Shown piece after piece: positions 27,641 to 35,868 of a stretch of 64,000 nt of DNA. How positions within the stretch are numbered: position 1 is the first letter of the stretch; each line of letters opens with the position of its first letter. The DNA is from Massilia oculi (GTDB lineage Bacteria > Pseudomonadota > Gammaproteobacteria > Burkholderiales > Burkholderiaceae_D). A program made the position numbers and the translations under genes. Location: assembly GCF_003143515.1 (NCBI RefSeq), contig NZ_CP029343.1:3782001-3846000 (forward strand). The letters are read 5' to 3'. The notes beneath the pieces were generated by a model. The model was not told the origin of the DNA. It searched no databases and saw nothing but the letters and a program-made list of their open reading frames with translations.

Positions 27641-29599
27641 ATGCCCAACTTCGCCCGACTTCAGATTGCCTTCAAGAACGTCTACGTCCGCATCCTGTCC
27701 GCCATCCTGCTGGGCATGCTGGTGGCGCTGGCGATCTTCAAGTCCGACGTGCCGCAAGACCCGAGCCCGGTGATCCACTCGCAAAACATCGCCGAGATCA
27801 CGTCGCTGGCCGAGCAGAAGGCGCGCCTGGACTACCTCCTGATCGCGCAGCCGCTGTCGGAGGCGCCGCGCTACATCTACAAATTCAAGGACGCGGCGAG
27901 CCTGCACGTGGTGAAGGTGCCGAGCACCTCGCACTTGTCGCTCGAGCGCGAAGTGCTGCTCAAGAACGCGATTCCGTATTCGATCGCCAAGGACGATTAC
28001 CTGGCCAGCCACAAGGCGGTGATGGACGAGGGCGTGAGCATGCTCGACCAGACCGGCGACTTCCTCAAGCGCAATGCCTTCCCGATCATCCTGGTGCTGA
28101 TGATCCTGTACGTCATGAAATTCGGCATTCCGGGCATGGGCACCAGCGTGTCGATGATCACCCCCGACAAGCTCAAGGGCAGCCTGGACGACCTGATCGG
28201 CATGGACGACATCAAGCAGGAAGTGCTGCACCTGGAAGACATGATCCGCAACCGTGCGGAATACCAGTCGCACAATATCGACAAGCCGTTCAATGTGATG
28301 CTGACCGGGCCTGCCGGTACCGGCAAGACCAAGCTGGTCGGCTACCTGGCCAAGCGCCTCGACATGCCGATGATCTCGGCCTCGGGTTCGGCGCTGGAGT
28401 CGGGTTACGTCGGCGGCGGCTCGAAGGCCCTGAACGCCCTGTACCGCAAGGCTTGCGCCAAGGGCAAGTGCATCATCTTCCTGGATGAAGCGCAAAGCCT
28501 GTTCATGCCGCGCGGCCGCAGCGAAAAGAAATGGGAAGACGACACCGCCAACACCATGCTCGGCCTGCTCGACGGCGTGAAGAGCGACAAGGGACAAGGC
28601 GTGATCTGGATCGTCGCCTCGAACTTCGACGACAACGCGACGGAAATGGACGAAGCGATGCTGCGCCGCTTCTCGGTGAAGATCAACTTCCGCCTGCCGA
28701 ACAAGGCCGAGCGCCGCGAACTGCTGCGCAGCTTCCTGGCGCGCAAGAAAGATGGCCTGGTCGACTGGGAAGACCTGAACCTGGACCAGGTGGCCGAGAT
28801 CACCCAGAACCTGAGCCCGGCGCTGCTGGAAACCGTGGTCGAGCGCGCGAGCATGCTGTCGATCCAGGAAAAAGCGATCATCAACACCAACCTGATGTTC
28901 CGCGCTTACGAGCGCGCCACCATCGGCCTGACCGACCGCGCCACCACGGCCGAGAAGCATAAGCAGCGCGAGCGCATCGCGCTGCACGAGCTGGGTCACT
29001 TCTTCATGCAGATCGATCCTTACCTGCGCGCCGGTCTCAGCCTGGCCGAAGTGAAGGAAAAGTCGCATCTGCTCAAGATCAGCACCGAGGCGGTGTCGAA
29101 GATCGGCGCGCTGGGGTACGTGCTGCAGTCGGGCGAAGACATGTCGCTGCGCACCCTGGAAGAGCTGGAGCGAGACGTGGTCGGTTTGTATGGCGGCGTG
29201 GCAGCGGAAGAGATGTTCTATGGCGCGCGCGGTATTTCGGTCGGCAGCCAGAACGATATCGAAAAGATCACCAAGATGCTCAATTTGATGGTGAGCCGCC
29301 TGTCGATGTATTCGCGCTCGAAGATCGATTACAGTCAGTTGCAGCAGGACGCCAGCGGCGAGCACACCGTGCGTTTGGTGGAAGAGAAGGCGGATGCGCT
29401 CTATAGCTACACGCTCGATTCGATCCGCGATTACAAGCTGGTGATGGAGTCGCTCAAGGATACGTTGCTGGAACAGTATGTGCTGTCGAAGGATGAGGTG
29501 TTTGCGCTGCTGGAAGAGCGGAGTGAACTCTTGATGCCGCAATTGCATGGGCATCGGGCGGCCAAGCTGACCTTGTGTGAGGAAGAAGTCGCCGCTTGA
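27641..29599 (+). CDS. Divergent membrane-bound AAA+ zinc protease (FtsH-like, M41)
   Basis: A 652-residue protein with the FtsH plan: a transmembrane helix at about 17-33, a 110-residue periplasmic part, a second helix at about 146-160, an AAA+ domain and an M41 peptidase domain. Walker A is GPAGTGKT (223-230), Walker B IIFLDEAQS (278-286), the pore loop YVGGG (256-260) and the zinc site HELGH (449-453). It differs from housekeeping FtsH in that the second region of homology reads DEAMLRRFSVKINF without the GRFDRQV pattern, and HEAGH is HELGH. I infer an extra FtsH-type protease. No Shine-Dalgarno is obvious. A strong terminator follows. Confidence 0.85.
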   Translation: MPNFARLQIAFKNVYVRILSAILLGMLVALAIFKSDVPQDPSPVIHSQNIAEITSLAEQKARLDYLLIAQPLSEAPRYIYKFKDAASLHVVKVPSTSHLSLEREVLLKNAIPYSIAKDDYLASHKAVMDEGVSMLDQTGDFLKRNAFPIILVLMILYVMKFGIPGMGTSVSMITPDKLKGSLDDLIGMDDIKQEVLHLEDMIRNRAEYQSHNIDKPFNVMLTGPAGTGKTKLVGYLAKRLDMPMISASGSALESGYVGGGSKALNALYRKACAKGKCIIFLDEAQSLFMPRGRSEKKWEDDTANTMLGLLDGVKSDKGQGVIWIVASNFDDNATEMDEAMLRRFSVKINFRLPNKAERRELLRSFLARKKDGLVDWEDLNLDQVAEITQNLSPALLETVVERASMLSIQEKAIINTNLMFRAYERATIGLTDRATTAEKHKQRERIALHELGHFFMQIDPYLRAGLSLAEVKEKSHLLKISTEAVSKIGALGYVLQSGEDMSLRTLEELERDVVGLYGGVAAEEMFYGARGISVGSQNDIEKITKMLNLMVSRLSMYSRSKIDYSQLQQDASGEHTVRLVEEKADALYSYTLDSIRDYKLVMESLKDTLLEQYVLSKDEVFALLEERSELLMPQLHGHRAAKLTLCEEEVAA

Positions 29600-29622
29600 T
29601 CAGCAAGTTCGTTTTCATGAAA

Positions 29623-29652
29623 CCCGTCCGGCGCAAGCCGGACGGGTTTTTT
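29623..29652 (+). terminator. Intrinsic terminator after the FtsH-like gene
   Basis: CCCGTCCGGC and GCCGGACGGG form a perfect 10-bp stem around GCAA, followed by TTTTTT. It lies 23 bp after the stop codon. Confidence 0.92.
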
Positions 29653-29681
29653 ATTATTCAAAAGTGACCGTTTGGTTGCAT

Positions 29682-29948
29682 TCATCCACGATGAAATAAG
29701 GGAGCAGCGGCTGTTGATCCTGCCTGCGCGCCAATCTTGGGCGGCATGACATAGCGTGCGAGTGGCAGTATCCAGGTACGTCCGCGGTCGTCCGGATACA
29801 GGCCGGACGCCAGAGTGGGAGTCAAAAATACGATGTTCTTCTCGGCCTCGAACAGAATCCGTGACAGCACTGACGTATTGTTGGGCGGATGCTGCCAGTT
29901 GATGGTGTCATGCAGCTTGCGTTCGCATGATTCGTGACTGGTTGCCAA
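29682..29948 (-). CDS. Hypothetical short protein
   Basis: An 88-codon frame starting at a TTG at 29948. The predicted protein has no signal peptide or membrane segment and I recognise no family. Composition is normal for protein (HPPNNTSVLSRILFEAEKN, then YPDDRGRTWILPLARYVMP), so it could be a real small gene or the end of a decayed one. No clear ribosome site is visible. Confidence 0.3.
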   Translation of the reverse strand: MATSHESCERKLHDTINWQHPPNNTSVLSRILFEAEKNIVFLTPTLASGLYPDDRGRTWILPLARYVMPPKIGAQAGSTAAAPLFHRG

Positions 29949-29994
29949 ATCGGGTCAGTAGTGGTCGCCGGACCCGACTCTTCCAATCCGATGA

Positions 29995-30387
29995 TCAGGC
30001 TGGAATGCGGGCAATGACCTTGATCTCGAAGTCGAAACCTGCGAGCCAGGTGACGCCGACGGCAGTCCAGTTCGGATAAGGCGCTTCATGGAAGATTTCA
30101 CCTTTCACCTTCATCACCGATGCAAACTGTTTCTCGGGATCGGTATGAAACGTGGTGACGTCGACAATATCGTCAAACCCGCACCCGGCCGCTTGCAGCG
30201 TCGCCTGGAGATTCGCGAATGCCAGGCGAACCTGGGCCTCGAACTCAGGCTCGGGCGAACCGTCGTCGCGGCTTCCGACGTGGCCCGACACGAAGAGAAG
30301 GTCGCCTGACCTGATTGCCGCCGAATAGGTCTGTTTCACGTAAAGGTCATGCCGGCCAGCGGGGAACACGGCGTCGCGCACACTCAT
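29995..30387 (-). CDS. RidA/YjgF-family protein
   Basis: A 130-residue Rid-family protein (YSAAIRSGDLLFVSGHVG, then FANLQATLQAAGCGFDDIV and VTTFHTDPEKQF). RidA itself deaminates reactive enamine/imine intermediates using an arginine near position 105. Here the region reads PNWTAVGVTWLAGFDF without that arginine, which puts the protein in one of the non-canonical Rid subfamilies whose activity is not defined. The gene appears monocistronic. Confidence 0.85.
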   Translation of the reverse strand: MSVRDAVFPAGRHDLYVKQTYSAAIRSGDLLFVSGHVGSRDDGSPEPEFEAQVRLAFANLQATLQAAGCGFDDIVDVTTFHTDPEKQFASVMKVKGEIFHEAPYPNWTAVGVTWLAGFDFEIKVIARIPA

Positions 30388-30527
30388 GATGATTGCTCCT
30401 GGGATAGTGAGTCAATAATTTAGTAACCACCTCGCCATATTTTGCCGTAACTTCCTATGCTGTCGCGTTCGCTTGCTGGGGCTCTGCTGAAGGAAGGTCC
30501 GCCTTCCGCTGGCGGCAGCGACATTGC

Positions 30528-32243
30528 TCAATGCTCGATTGGCGCACGCTCTCGCTCCAGCAATGTCTCCAGCACATGCCGCGTCATGCTGCTGGCCAGC
30601 TCCTCCTCACCAACGAACACCCGCCCACCCGTCTCCGCCCGCAACAACTCCGCCTCCTTGTCGTTATGCGTGCGCACCACGCAGCGGATCGACGGATTGA
30701 GCGCCTTCGCAATCTCCACCATCTTGCGCACGTCGAAGGTATCCGGCGTCGCGATCACCAGCATCGCCGCCTTGTGGATATGCGCCTGGATCAGCACCGC
30801 CGGTTCCGCCGCATTGCCCACCACCGCCGGGATGCCGCGCTGGCGCGCCTCCTCGACCAGTTCGCGGTGCTGCTCGGCCAGCACGAAGTGAATCCCGCGC
30901 GCCGTCAGGTCGTCCGCGATTCGCCGCCCGACCCGCCCGAATCCCACCAGCACCACCTGGTTGCTGAGCTTTTCGCGCGAGGTCGTCATCGGCAGCTCCG
31001 CCAGCGGGTCGGCCGGCCGTTCCAGCTTGCGCGCCAGGTGCATCAGGTGATGCTGCTTGCCGAACCAGCGTTGCGCCGGCTCGATCGACGAAAACACCAG
31101 CGGATTGAAGGCGATCGAGATGATGGCGCCAGCCAGGATCAGGTTCTGGCCCAGCTCCGGCAACAGCCCGAGCTGCATGCCCAGCGCAGCGAGAATGAAA
31201 GAGAACTCGCCGATCTGCGCCAGGCTGGCCGACACCGTCAGCGCCGTATTGAGCGGATAGCGCAGCGCCAGCACCAATATGAAAGCGGCGAGCGACTTGC
31301 CGACCACGATCACCAGCACCACGCCCAGCACGTGCAGCGGATTGTCGACCAGGACCATTGGATCGAACAGCATCCCGACCGAGACGAAGAACAGCACCGA
31401 GAACGCATCGCGCAGCGGCAGCGACTCCTCGGCCGCGCGGTGGCTCAGTTCCGATTCGCGCAGCACCATGCCGGCGAAGAAGGCGCCCAAGGCGAACGAC
31501 ACGCCGAACAGGTTCGAGGAGGCATAGGCGATGCCGACCGCCGCCGCGATCACGGCTAGCGTGAACAGTTCGCGCGAGGCCGTCCTGGCCACGCGCCACA
31601 GGAACCATGGGAAGACCTTGCGTCCGACGATCAGCATGAAGGCGATGAAGCCGCCCACCTGCAGCAGGGTCATGCCCAGCGCCGGCCACAGATCGAGCCC
31701 GGCCTCGCCCTTGCCGCCCAGCGGGCCGGCGAGCGCCGGCAGCATCACCAGCACCAGCACCATGACGAGATCCTCGACCACCAGCCAGCCCACCGCGATG
31801 CGGCCGTTCATCGAGTCGAGCACGCCGCGCGCCTCGAGCGCGCGCAGCAGCACCACGGTGCTCGCCACCGACAGCGCCAGCCCGAACACGATGCCCGCGC
31901 CCAGGCTCCAGTCCCACCACCACGACAGCGCCATACCCATCGCGGTGGCCACGCCGATCTGCAGCAGGGCGCCGGGCAGGGCGATGCGGCGCACGTCGAG
32001 CAAGTCCTTCAGCGAGAAGTGCAGCCCGACCCCGAACATCAGCAGCATGACCCCGATCTCGGCCAGCTGTGAAGCCAGGCCGATGTCCGCCACGAAGCCC
32101 GGCGTGGCGGGGCCGATGAAGACGCCCGCGGCCAGGTAGCCGACCAGCGCCGGCAGTTTGAGGCGCACCGCCAGCATGCCGAATATCAGGCCAAAGCCGA
32201 GCGCGGCGGCGATCGTGGTGATCAGGCTTAATTCGTGGTGCAT
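30528..32243 (-). CDS. ybaL: CPA2-family cation:proton antiporter (YbaL/Kef type)
   Basis: A 571-residue protein. Residues 1-390 form about 12 transmembrane helices of a Na/H exchanger domain (VGYLAAGVFIGPATPG, MLLMFGVGLHFSLKDLL). A C-terminal TrkA-N/RCK domain starts near residue 415 with the nucleotide-binding loop VVLVGFGRVGRRIADDL. Such proteins export potassium or other cations in exchange for protons, gated by a cytosolic ligand. The ATG at 32243 opens the first helix; the upstream open frame is not conserved. No KefF/KefG partner gene is adjacent. Confidence 0.9.
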   Translation of the reverse strand: MHHELSLITTIAAALGFGLIFGMLAVRLKLPALVGYLAAGVFIGPATPGFVADIGLASQLAEIGVMLLMFGVGLHFSLKDLLDVRRIALPGALLQIGVATAMGMALSWWWDWSLGAGIVFGLALSVASTVVLLRALEARGVLDSMNGRIAVGWLVVEDLVMVLVLVMLPALAGPLGGKGEAGLDLWPALGMTLLQVGGFIAFMLIVGRKVFPWFLWRVARTASRELFTLAVIAAAVGIAYASSNLFGVSFALGAFFAGMVLRESELSHRAAEESLPLRDAFSVLFFVSVGMLFDPMVLVDNPLHVLGVVLVIVVGKSLAAFILVLALRYPLNTALTVSASLAQIGEFSFILAALGMQLGLLPELGQNLILAGAIISIAFNPLVFSSIEPAQRWFGKQHHLMHLARKLERPADPLAELPMTTSREKLSNQVVLVGFGRVGRRIADDLTARGIHFVLAEQHRELVEEARQRGIPAVVGNAAEPAVLIQAHIHKAAMLVIATPDTFDVRKMVEIAKALNPSIRCVVRTHNDKEAELLRAETGGRVFVGEEELASSMTRHVLETLLERERAPIEH

Positions 32244-32391
32244 GCAGTGAGGGACTCTTGAGCAGGTGGGAAGGTCTTCAGTATAAGTCAGCAGTATGTA
32301 CGGACTGTAAAAAGACCAGACGACGCCGGCGCGTCGTCCACGCCTGAAGTGCGATAGCATTGGCATATTGCTACTTCCAGGCCAGCGCCGC

Positions 32392-33660
32392 ATGCAAAAA
32401 CAGGATGAACTGCGCCGTTCCAAACGGATCGCCCTCGGCTTCTTCGTGGGCGCGGCCGCGCTGTTCGTGATCAGCCTCCTGCTGCCGACCACCTGGTGGA
32501 CCGGCCTGCTGCGCGCCTTTTCAGAAGCGGCCATGGTTGGCGCGCTGGCCGACTGGTTCGCGGTGGTGGCGCTGTTCAGGCGCGTGCCGATCCCGATCGT
32601 GTCGCGCCATACCGCCATCATCCCCAGCAACAAGGACAAGATCGCCGACAACCTGGCCCTGTTCGTGCGCGAAAAATTCCTCGACACCGATTCCATCATC
32701 AAGCTGATCCGGCGCCACGATCCGGTGCAGAAGGTGGCCGAGTGGCTGGTCAAGCCGGCCAATACGGAGCTGATGGGCGCCTACCTGGTGCGCGCCGCGA
32801 CCTTCATGCTCGACTTCATCGAGGATGCGGCGGTGCAGAACTTCATCCGCCGCGGCGTGCACACGATGGTGAGAAGCGTCGACCTGTCGAAGTCGAGCGG
32901 CGCCATCCTCGAGAGCCTGACGCGCGGCCGGCGCCACCAGGAACTGCTCGACGAAGGCATCCGGCAACTGGCGCGGCTGCTGGACAACGCGGATACGCAA
33001 GACTACATCGCCCAGGGCATCGTCGAATGGCTCAAGGAAGACTATGCCTTCATCGAGAAGATGCTGCCGTCGGACCTCATCGGCCGCAAGGGCGCCGACA
33101 TCGCCGTGCGCCTGGCCGCCGGGGTGCTGAACAAGGTGGCGGCCGATCCCGAGCACCCGCTGCGCCACCGCTTCGACGACTACGTGGCCGGCTTCATCGA
33201 ACGCCTGAAAACCGATGCATCCTTTCTGGCCAAAGCCGACGACGTCAAGCGCTACCTGCTCGAGGACGAGACCCTCAACGCCTATCTCGGTTCGCTGTGG
33301 GCCGAACTGAAGGCCTGGCTCAAGCGCGACCTGGAGAGCGAGGACTCCAACCTGCGCCGCCGCATCGTCGCCATGGGCGCCTGGATCGGCAAGGTGCTCA
33401 GCGAAGACCCGGCCTTGCGCCAGTCGCTGCACGAGAACCTGGAAGCGGCCGCGCGCGGCGTCGCGCCCGAGTTCGCGGGCTTCCTGACGCGCCACATCGC
33501 CGACACCGTCAAGCAGTGGGACGACCGCGAGATGTCGGCCCAGATCGAACTCAATATCGGCAAGGACCTGCAGTACATCCGCATCAACGGCACCATCGTG
33601 GGCGGCATGATCGGCGTGACCCTGTACCTGCTGTCCCACCTGCCCGCGCTTTTGAACTGA
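32392..33660 (+). CDS. DUF445 family membrane protein
   Basis: A 422-residue DUF445 (YjiN-like) protein. Hydrophobic helices lie at about 12-35 (GFFVGAAALFVISLLLP) and at the extreme C-terminus (GTIVGGMIGVTLYLLSHLP), with a long charged helical middle between. AALADWFAVVALFRRVPIPI-like signature: here ALADWFAVVALFRRVPIPIV. Function unknown. The ATG at 32392 is preferred to a TTG 24 bp earlier. It is followed after 11 bp by the DUF2007 gene, probably co-transcribed. Confidence 0.87.
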   Translation: MQKQDELRRSKRIALGFFVGAAALFVISLLLPTTWWTGLLRAFSEAAMVGALADWFAVVALFRRVPIPIVSRHTAIIPSNKDKIADNLALFVREKFLDTDSIIKLIRRHDPVQKVAEWLVKPANTELMGAYLVRAATFMLDFIEDAAVQNFIRRGVHTMVRSVDLSKSSGAILESLTRGRRHQELLDEGIRQLARLLDNADTQDYIAQGIVEWLKEDYAFIEKMLPSDLIGRKGADIAVRLAAGVLNKVAADPEHPLRHRFDDYVAGFIERLKTDASFLAKADDVKRYLLEDETLNAYLGSLWAELKAWLKRDLESEDSNLRRRIVAMGAWIGKVLSEDPALRQSLHENLEAAARGVAPEFAGFLTRHIADTVKQWDDREMSAQIELNIGKDLQYIRINGTIVGGMIGVTLYLLSHLPALLN

Positions 33661-33671
33661 AGGCCTCCACC

Positions 33672-34004
33672 ATGCACACGCTCGCACTGAACGACTGGCT
33701 CGCCGCCCACCCCGAGGTCGAGCGCATCCCCGAGCGCGACCTGTACGTGGTGGCGCGCTATATGGTTCCCATGGATGCCACCCTGGCCCAGGGCTGCCTG
33801 GAAGCTTCCGGCATTCCGGCGATGCTGGCCGATGCCCATTTGATGCAGACCGACCTGCTGCTGGCGCCGGCCCTGGGCGGCGTGCGCCTGCTGGTCGACG
33901 CCGAACACGTGCAGCAGGCGTATGCGGTGCTCGAAGCGCTGGCGCGGGGCGACTTCGCGCTCGACGAACACGCGCCGGATGGCGAGTGGCATAAGGCTGA
34001 GTAG
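33672..34004 (+). CDS. DUF2007-like small protein
   Basis: A 110-residue protein (VVARYMVPMDATLAQGCLEA, GIPAMLADAHLMQTD, GGVRLLVDAEHVQQAYAVLE) matching the putative signal-transducing DUF2007 domain, which is small, alpha/beta and without known function. It sits 11 bp downstream of DUF445, in another frame. It is the last host gene before the integrated element. Confidence 0.75.
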   Translation: MHTLALNDWLAAHPEVERIPERDLYVVARYMVPMDATLAQGCLEASGIPAMLADAHLMQTDLLLAPALGGVRLLVDAEHVQQAYAVLEALARGDFALDEHAPDGEWHKAE

Positions 34005-34080
34005 AGCGCCGCAGCTGGGCCACCGGGAACAAGGTCTCGGGCGGCGGCAGGAAGCATTGAACGATGGTGCCGGAAACAAC

Positions 34081-34110
34081 AACGGCCCGGTTCGCGAGAG
34101 CCGGGCCGTC
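34081..34110 (-). terminator. Hairpin, probably the original terminator of the tRNA-Met genes
   Basis: ACGGCCCGG and CCGGGCCGT form a 9-bp stem around a 10-base loop. On the minus strand it is followed by GTTGTTGTTT; on the plus strand no T-run follows. It lies 8 bp beyond the tRNA 3'-end remnant at 34118, where a terminator of the tRNA-Met transcript would have stood before the element inserted. It may also end the DUF2007 transcript from the other side. Confidence 0.5.
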
Positions 34111-34117
34111 CTGTATC

Positions 34118-34134
34118 TGGTGGTGATAGGTGGA
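34118..34134 (-). repeat. Distal attachment site (tRNA-Met 3' remnant)
   Basis: Seventeen bases identical to the CCA end and 3' acceptor/T-arm side of tRNA-Met at 40040-40056. Beyond base 34134 the match to the tRNA ends, marking the element side of the core. Confidence 0.8.
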
Positions 34135-34353
34135 ATCGCACCGATCATCACCTATAACTTGTAACTATTTGTTTTATAAGCCGTTCTCTTACCGCGTGGT
34201 GTCGAGATTCAATGAATGTGCAACACCTAAGCGTCGCACTCCCGAACAACCGTGAGCCAGTGTAAGCAAAATTTTCTGCGCCCGCTAGACCATGATCTGT
34301 CATGGGCTGGTGATTTCGGGGAAGCGGCGCTCAGCAATGATTCACGTTCACAG

Positions 34354-35094
34354 TTAGCTCTCCTTGGCTTCCTGCAACTGAAGCTCGCGCATGAACTCAT
34401 CATGATTAGACCAATATGCTCTATTTTCTTGAGTCCATCTCATGTGAGCAGACAAGCCGTCCAAATCTCCCATAAGGGTCAATCTATTGATTCCGTAATA
34501 ACTAAGCTCGAAAAGCATTTCACGCCTATAGCGTGCTGAAATGATATGCTGAGCGTATTTATCCTTCTCATGCAAAGCTGTCTTCAGTTCAATGGTTGGA
34601 TCAGGATGGGCAGTGAATAGTCCGCTTTGACGTGCAATCCTGGTTGCCGTTACGTTTGGCTTAAACAGGCTAATATTCGAAATTTTGTTAGGCTTCGACT
34701 TATCCGGATAAAGCATCCAATTTGGCAAAAGACAATGGATGGCGGCATTTTGAGTTGGCGCTTCTAAGCAGGCGAAAAACGCGGCAACAAGCGGGTTATA
34801 TGACCAATCTAAGAGCCTAGTTGGAAGTCCATGATGCTGTGCAACGGCCATCCATTCCCAATCGTTAGTGGGTTTGATCGAGACGAATTCCGAAGCTCTA
34901 CGCTTCCATGCTTCTAAATTGGTTAGGTCTTTGGATGCGGAGTAAGGCGCACGTCCAGCCTTCGGGAAAACGCCCCAATTGGCATCCGCTTGTCCACGAA
35001 AAATCCACCGATTGTCACGTCGATATTTACAGAAGATACTGTGAAAGTCAGCAAAGCTATCAATTACCAAGTCAATCCCCCGTTTTGGTAGCAC
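34354..35094 (-). CDS. FRG-domain protein
   Basis: A 246-residue protein. The FRG domain is plain: WIFRGQADANWGVFPKAGR near residue 28 and AVAQHHGLPTRLLDWSYNPLV near 86, with AAFFACLEA following. The FRG domain (named from its Phe-Arg-Gly start) is of uncertain biochemistry and is common in prophages and defence islands. The start is GTG 35094; no transmembrane segment is seen. It is the last gene of the element before its distal att site, as accessory cargo often is. Base composition is AT-richer than host genes. Confidence 0.82.
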   Translation of the reverse strand: MLPKRGIDLVIDSFADFHSIFCKYRRDNRWIFRGQADANWGVFPKAGRAPYSASKDLTNLEAWKRRASEFVSIKPTNDWEWMAVAQHHGLPTRLLDWSYNPLVAAFFACLEAPTQNAAIHCLLPNWMLYPDKSKPNKISNISLFKPNVTATRIARQSGLFTAHPDPTIELKTALHEKDKYAQHIISARYRREMLFELSYYGINRLTLMGDLDGLSAHMRWTQENRAYWSNHDEFMRELQLQEAKES

Positions 35095-35127
35095 TCAGTT
35101 CGGGACTAGCCAATATGGGTCGCCGGC

Positions 35128-35159
35128 AAAGAGAAACGGCCCGGGATGCCCCAGGCCGT
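35128..35159 (-). terminator. Intrinsic terminator after the 36-residue ORF
   Basis: On the minus strand ACGGCCTGGG and CCCGGGCCGT form a 10-bp stem (one G-T pair) around GCAT, followed by TTTCTCTTT. It lies 9 bp after the small ORF stop. Confidence 0.8.
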
Positions 35160-35168
35160 CCTTCTAAA

Positions 35169-35279
35169 TCACAGCCAGCCGCATTCGTGTGCCACTCTCA
35201 GCAGACCCGTGAGGGCGTTGAGAATGGCAGCGACTTCGACCAGAGTGAACGACTTCCGCTTGTCCATGATAATTTCCAT
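35169..35279 (-). CDS. Small 36-residue ORF in the element
   Basis: ATG 35279 to TGA 35169 encodes MEIIMDKRKSFTLVEV then AAILNALTGLLRVAHECGWL, which could form one amphipathic or weakly hydrophobic helix. It is shorter than common gene-finder limits. The strong terminator just after it supports a real transcript. I do not recognise it; a second Met at codon 5 is an alternative start. Confidence 0.4.
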   Translation of the reverse strand: MEIIMDKRKSFTLVEVAAILNALTGLLRVAHECGWL

Positions 35280-35589
35280 AGAAAAGCGGCCTTACAGCGC
35301 TGCTTGGCCGCTGATGTCGATGGCCTCGCTTCGGTCGTTACTTTCCAGCCCCCATTGCTGCGCGCGCGAACGGCAGTTAGCGACTTTCCATTGACGCCCT
35401 GACGGCGCGGGTGCTACCCACGCCGGGGTTCAGCGTGCTATGGGTTCGAGGCTTTCGCGCGCCCCAATTGTCCATTAGCCGGGTTCTCCCAGTTACACGA
35501 TAGTTGATTCCCCGAAATGGGTCAATAACTTGAAGTTGCGATCCCCGGTAGTTGTCATCATAAGGTCGATTAAGTGGCAAGAAAACAGA
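35280..35589. other. 310-bp stretch without a convincing gene
   Basis: Between the small ORF and the recombinase stump. A 67-codon minus-strand frame (35377-35580, TTG start) exists but has low-information composition and no family resemblance. A GC-rich, partly palindromic patch lies at about 35396-35430. No function can be assigned. Confidence 0.35.
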
Positions 35590-35829
35590 TCAGGCTGCCC
35601 ATTCTTGAACTCGACTTACGGCCTTCGCAGTCCACTTGCCACCTCGTATGGTTGGCACGCCCATCTGATTCAGATGGGCAACAATCGCGTTCAAACTCAC
35701 GCCTTCGCGAAGGTTCTCGAAGTGCCCCATCATCTTATTGGCGAACTCCATAGAGGCAAGTTCGCGAGCCTCGCGGCCCTTGGCCTGTGCGTCCCTCAGA
35801 TTCGTTCGGTTTCCCAGCACTACGCCGGA
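35590..35829 (-). pseudogene. 3' remnant of a serine recombinase, cut by the IS
   Basis: About 78 codons remain. AREL-ASMEFANKMMGHFENL and VAHLNQMGVPTIRGGKWTAKAV match the recombinase linker/DNA-binding region of resolvase-invertase proteins, where RGGKWT is the usual signature. The N-terminal catalytic domain with its serine is missing: the frame runs straight into the IS left end at 35830. The missing part is not found on the far side of the IS, so it was deleted as well. Confidence 0.6.
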
Positions 35830-35868
35830 TGAACCGCCCCGGCTTTCGTAGAGGCCGGTTAGTGTGAG

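Noticed and set aside
27518..29554. 678-codon minus-strand frame opposite the FtsH-like gene
   Set aside because: Composition is that of an antisense frame and the opposite strand has clear AAA+ and zinc motifs.
35377..35580. 67-codon minus-strand frame beside the recombinase stump
   Set aside because: TTG start without ribosome site and no resemblance to any family; kept only as part of the gap description.
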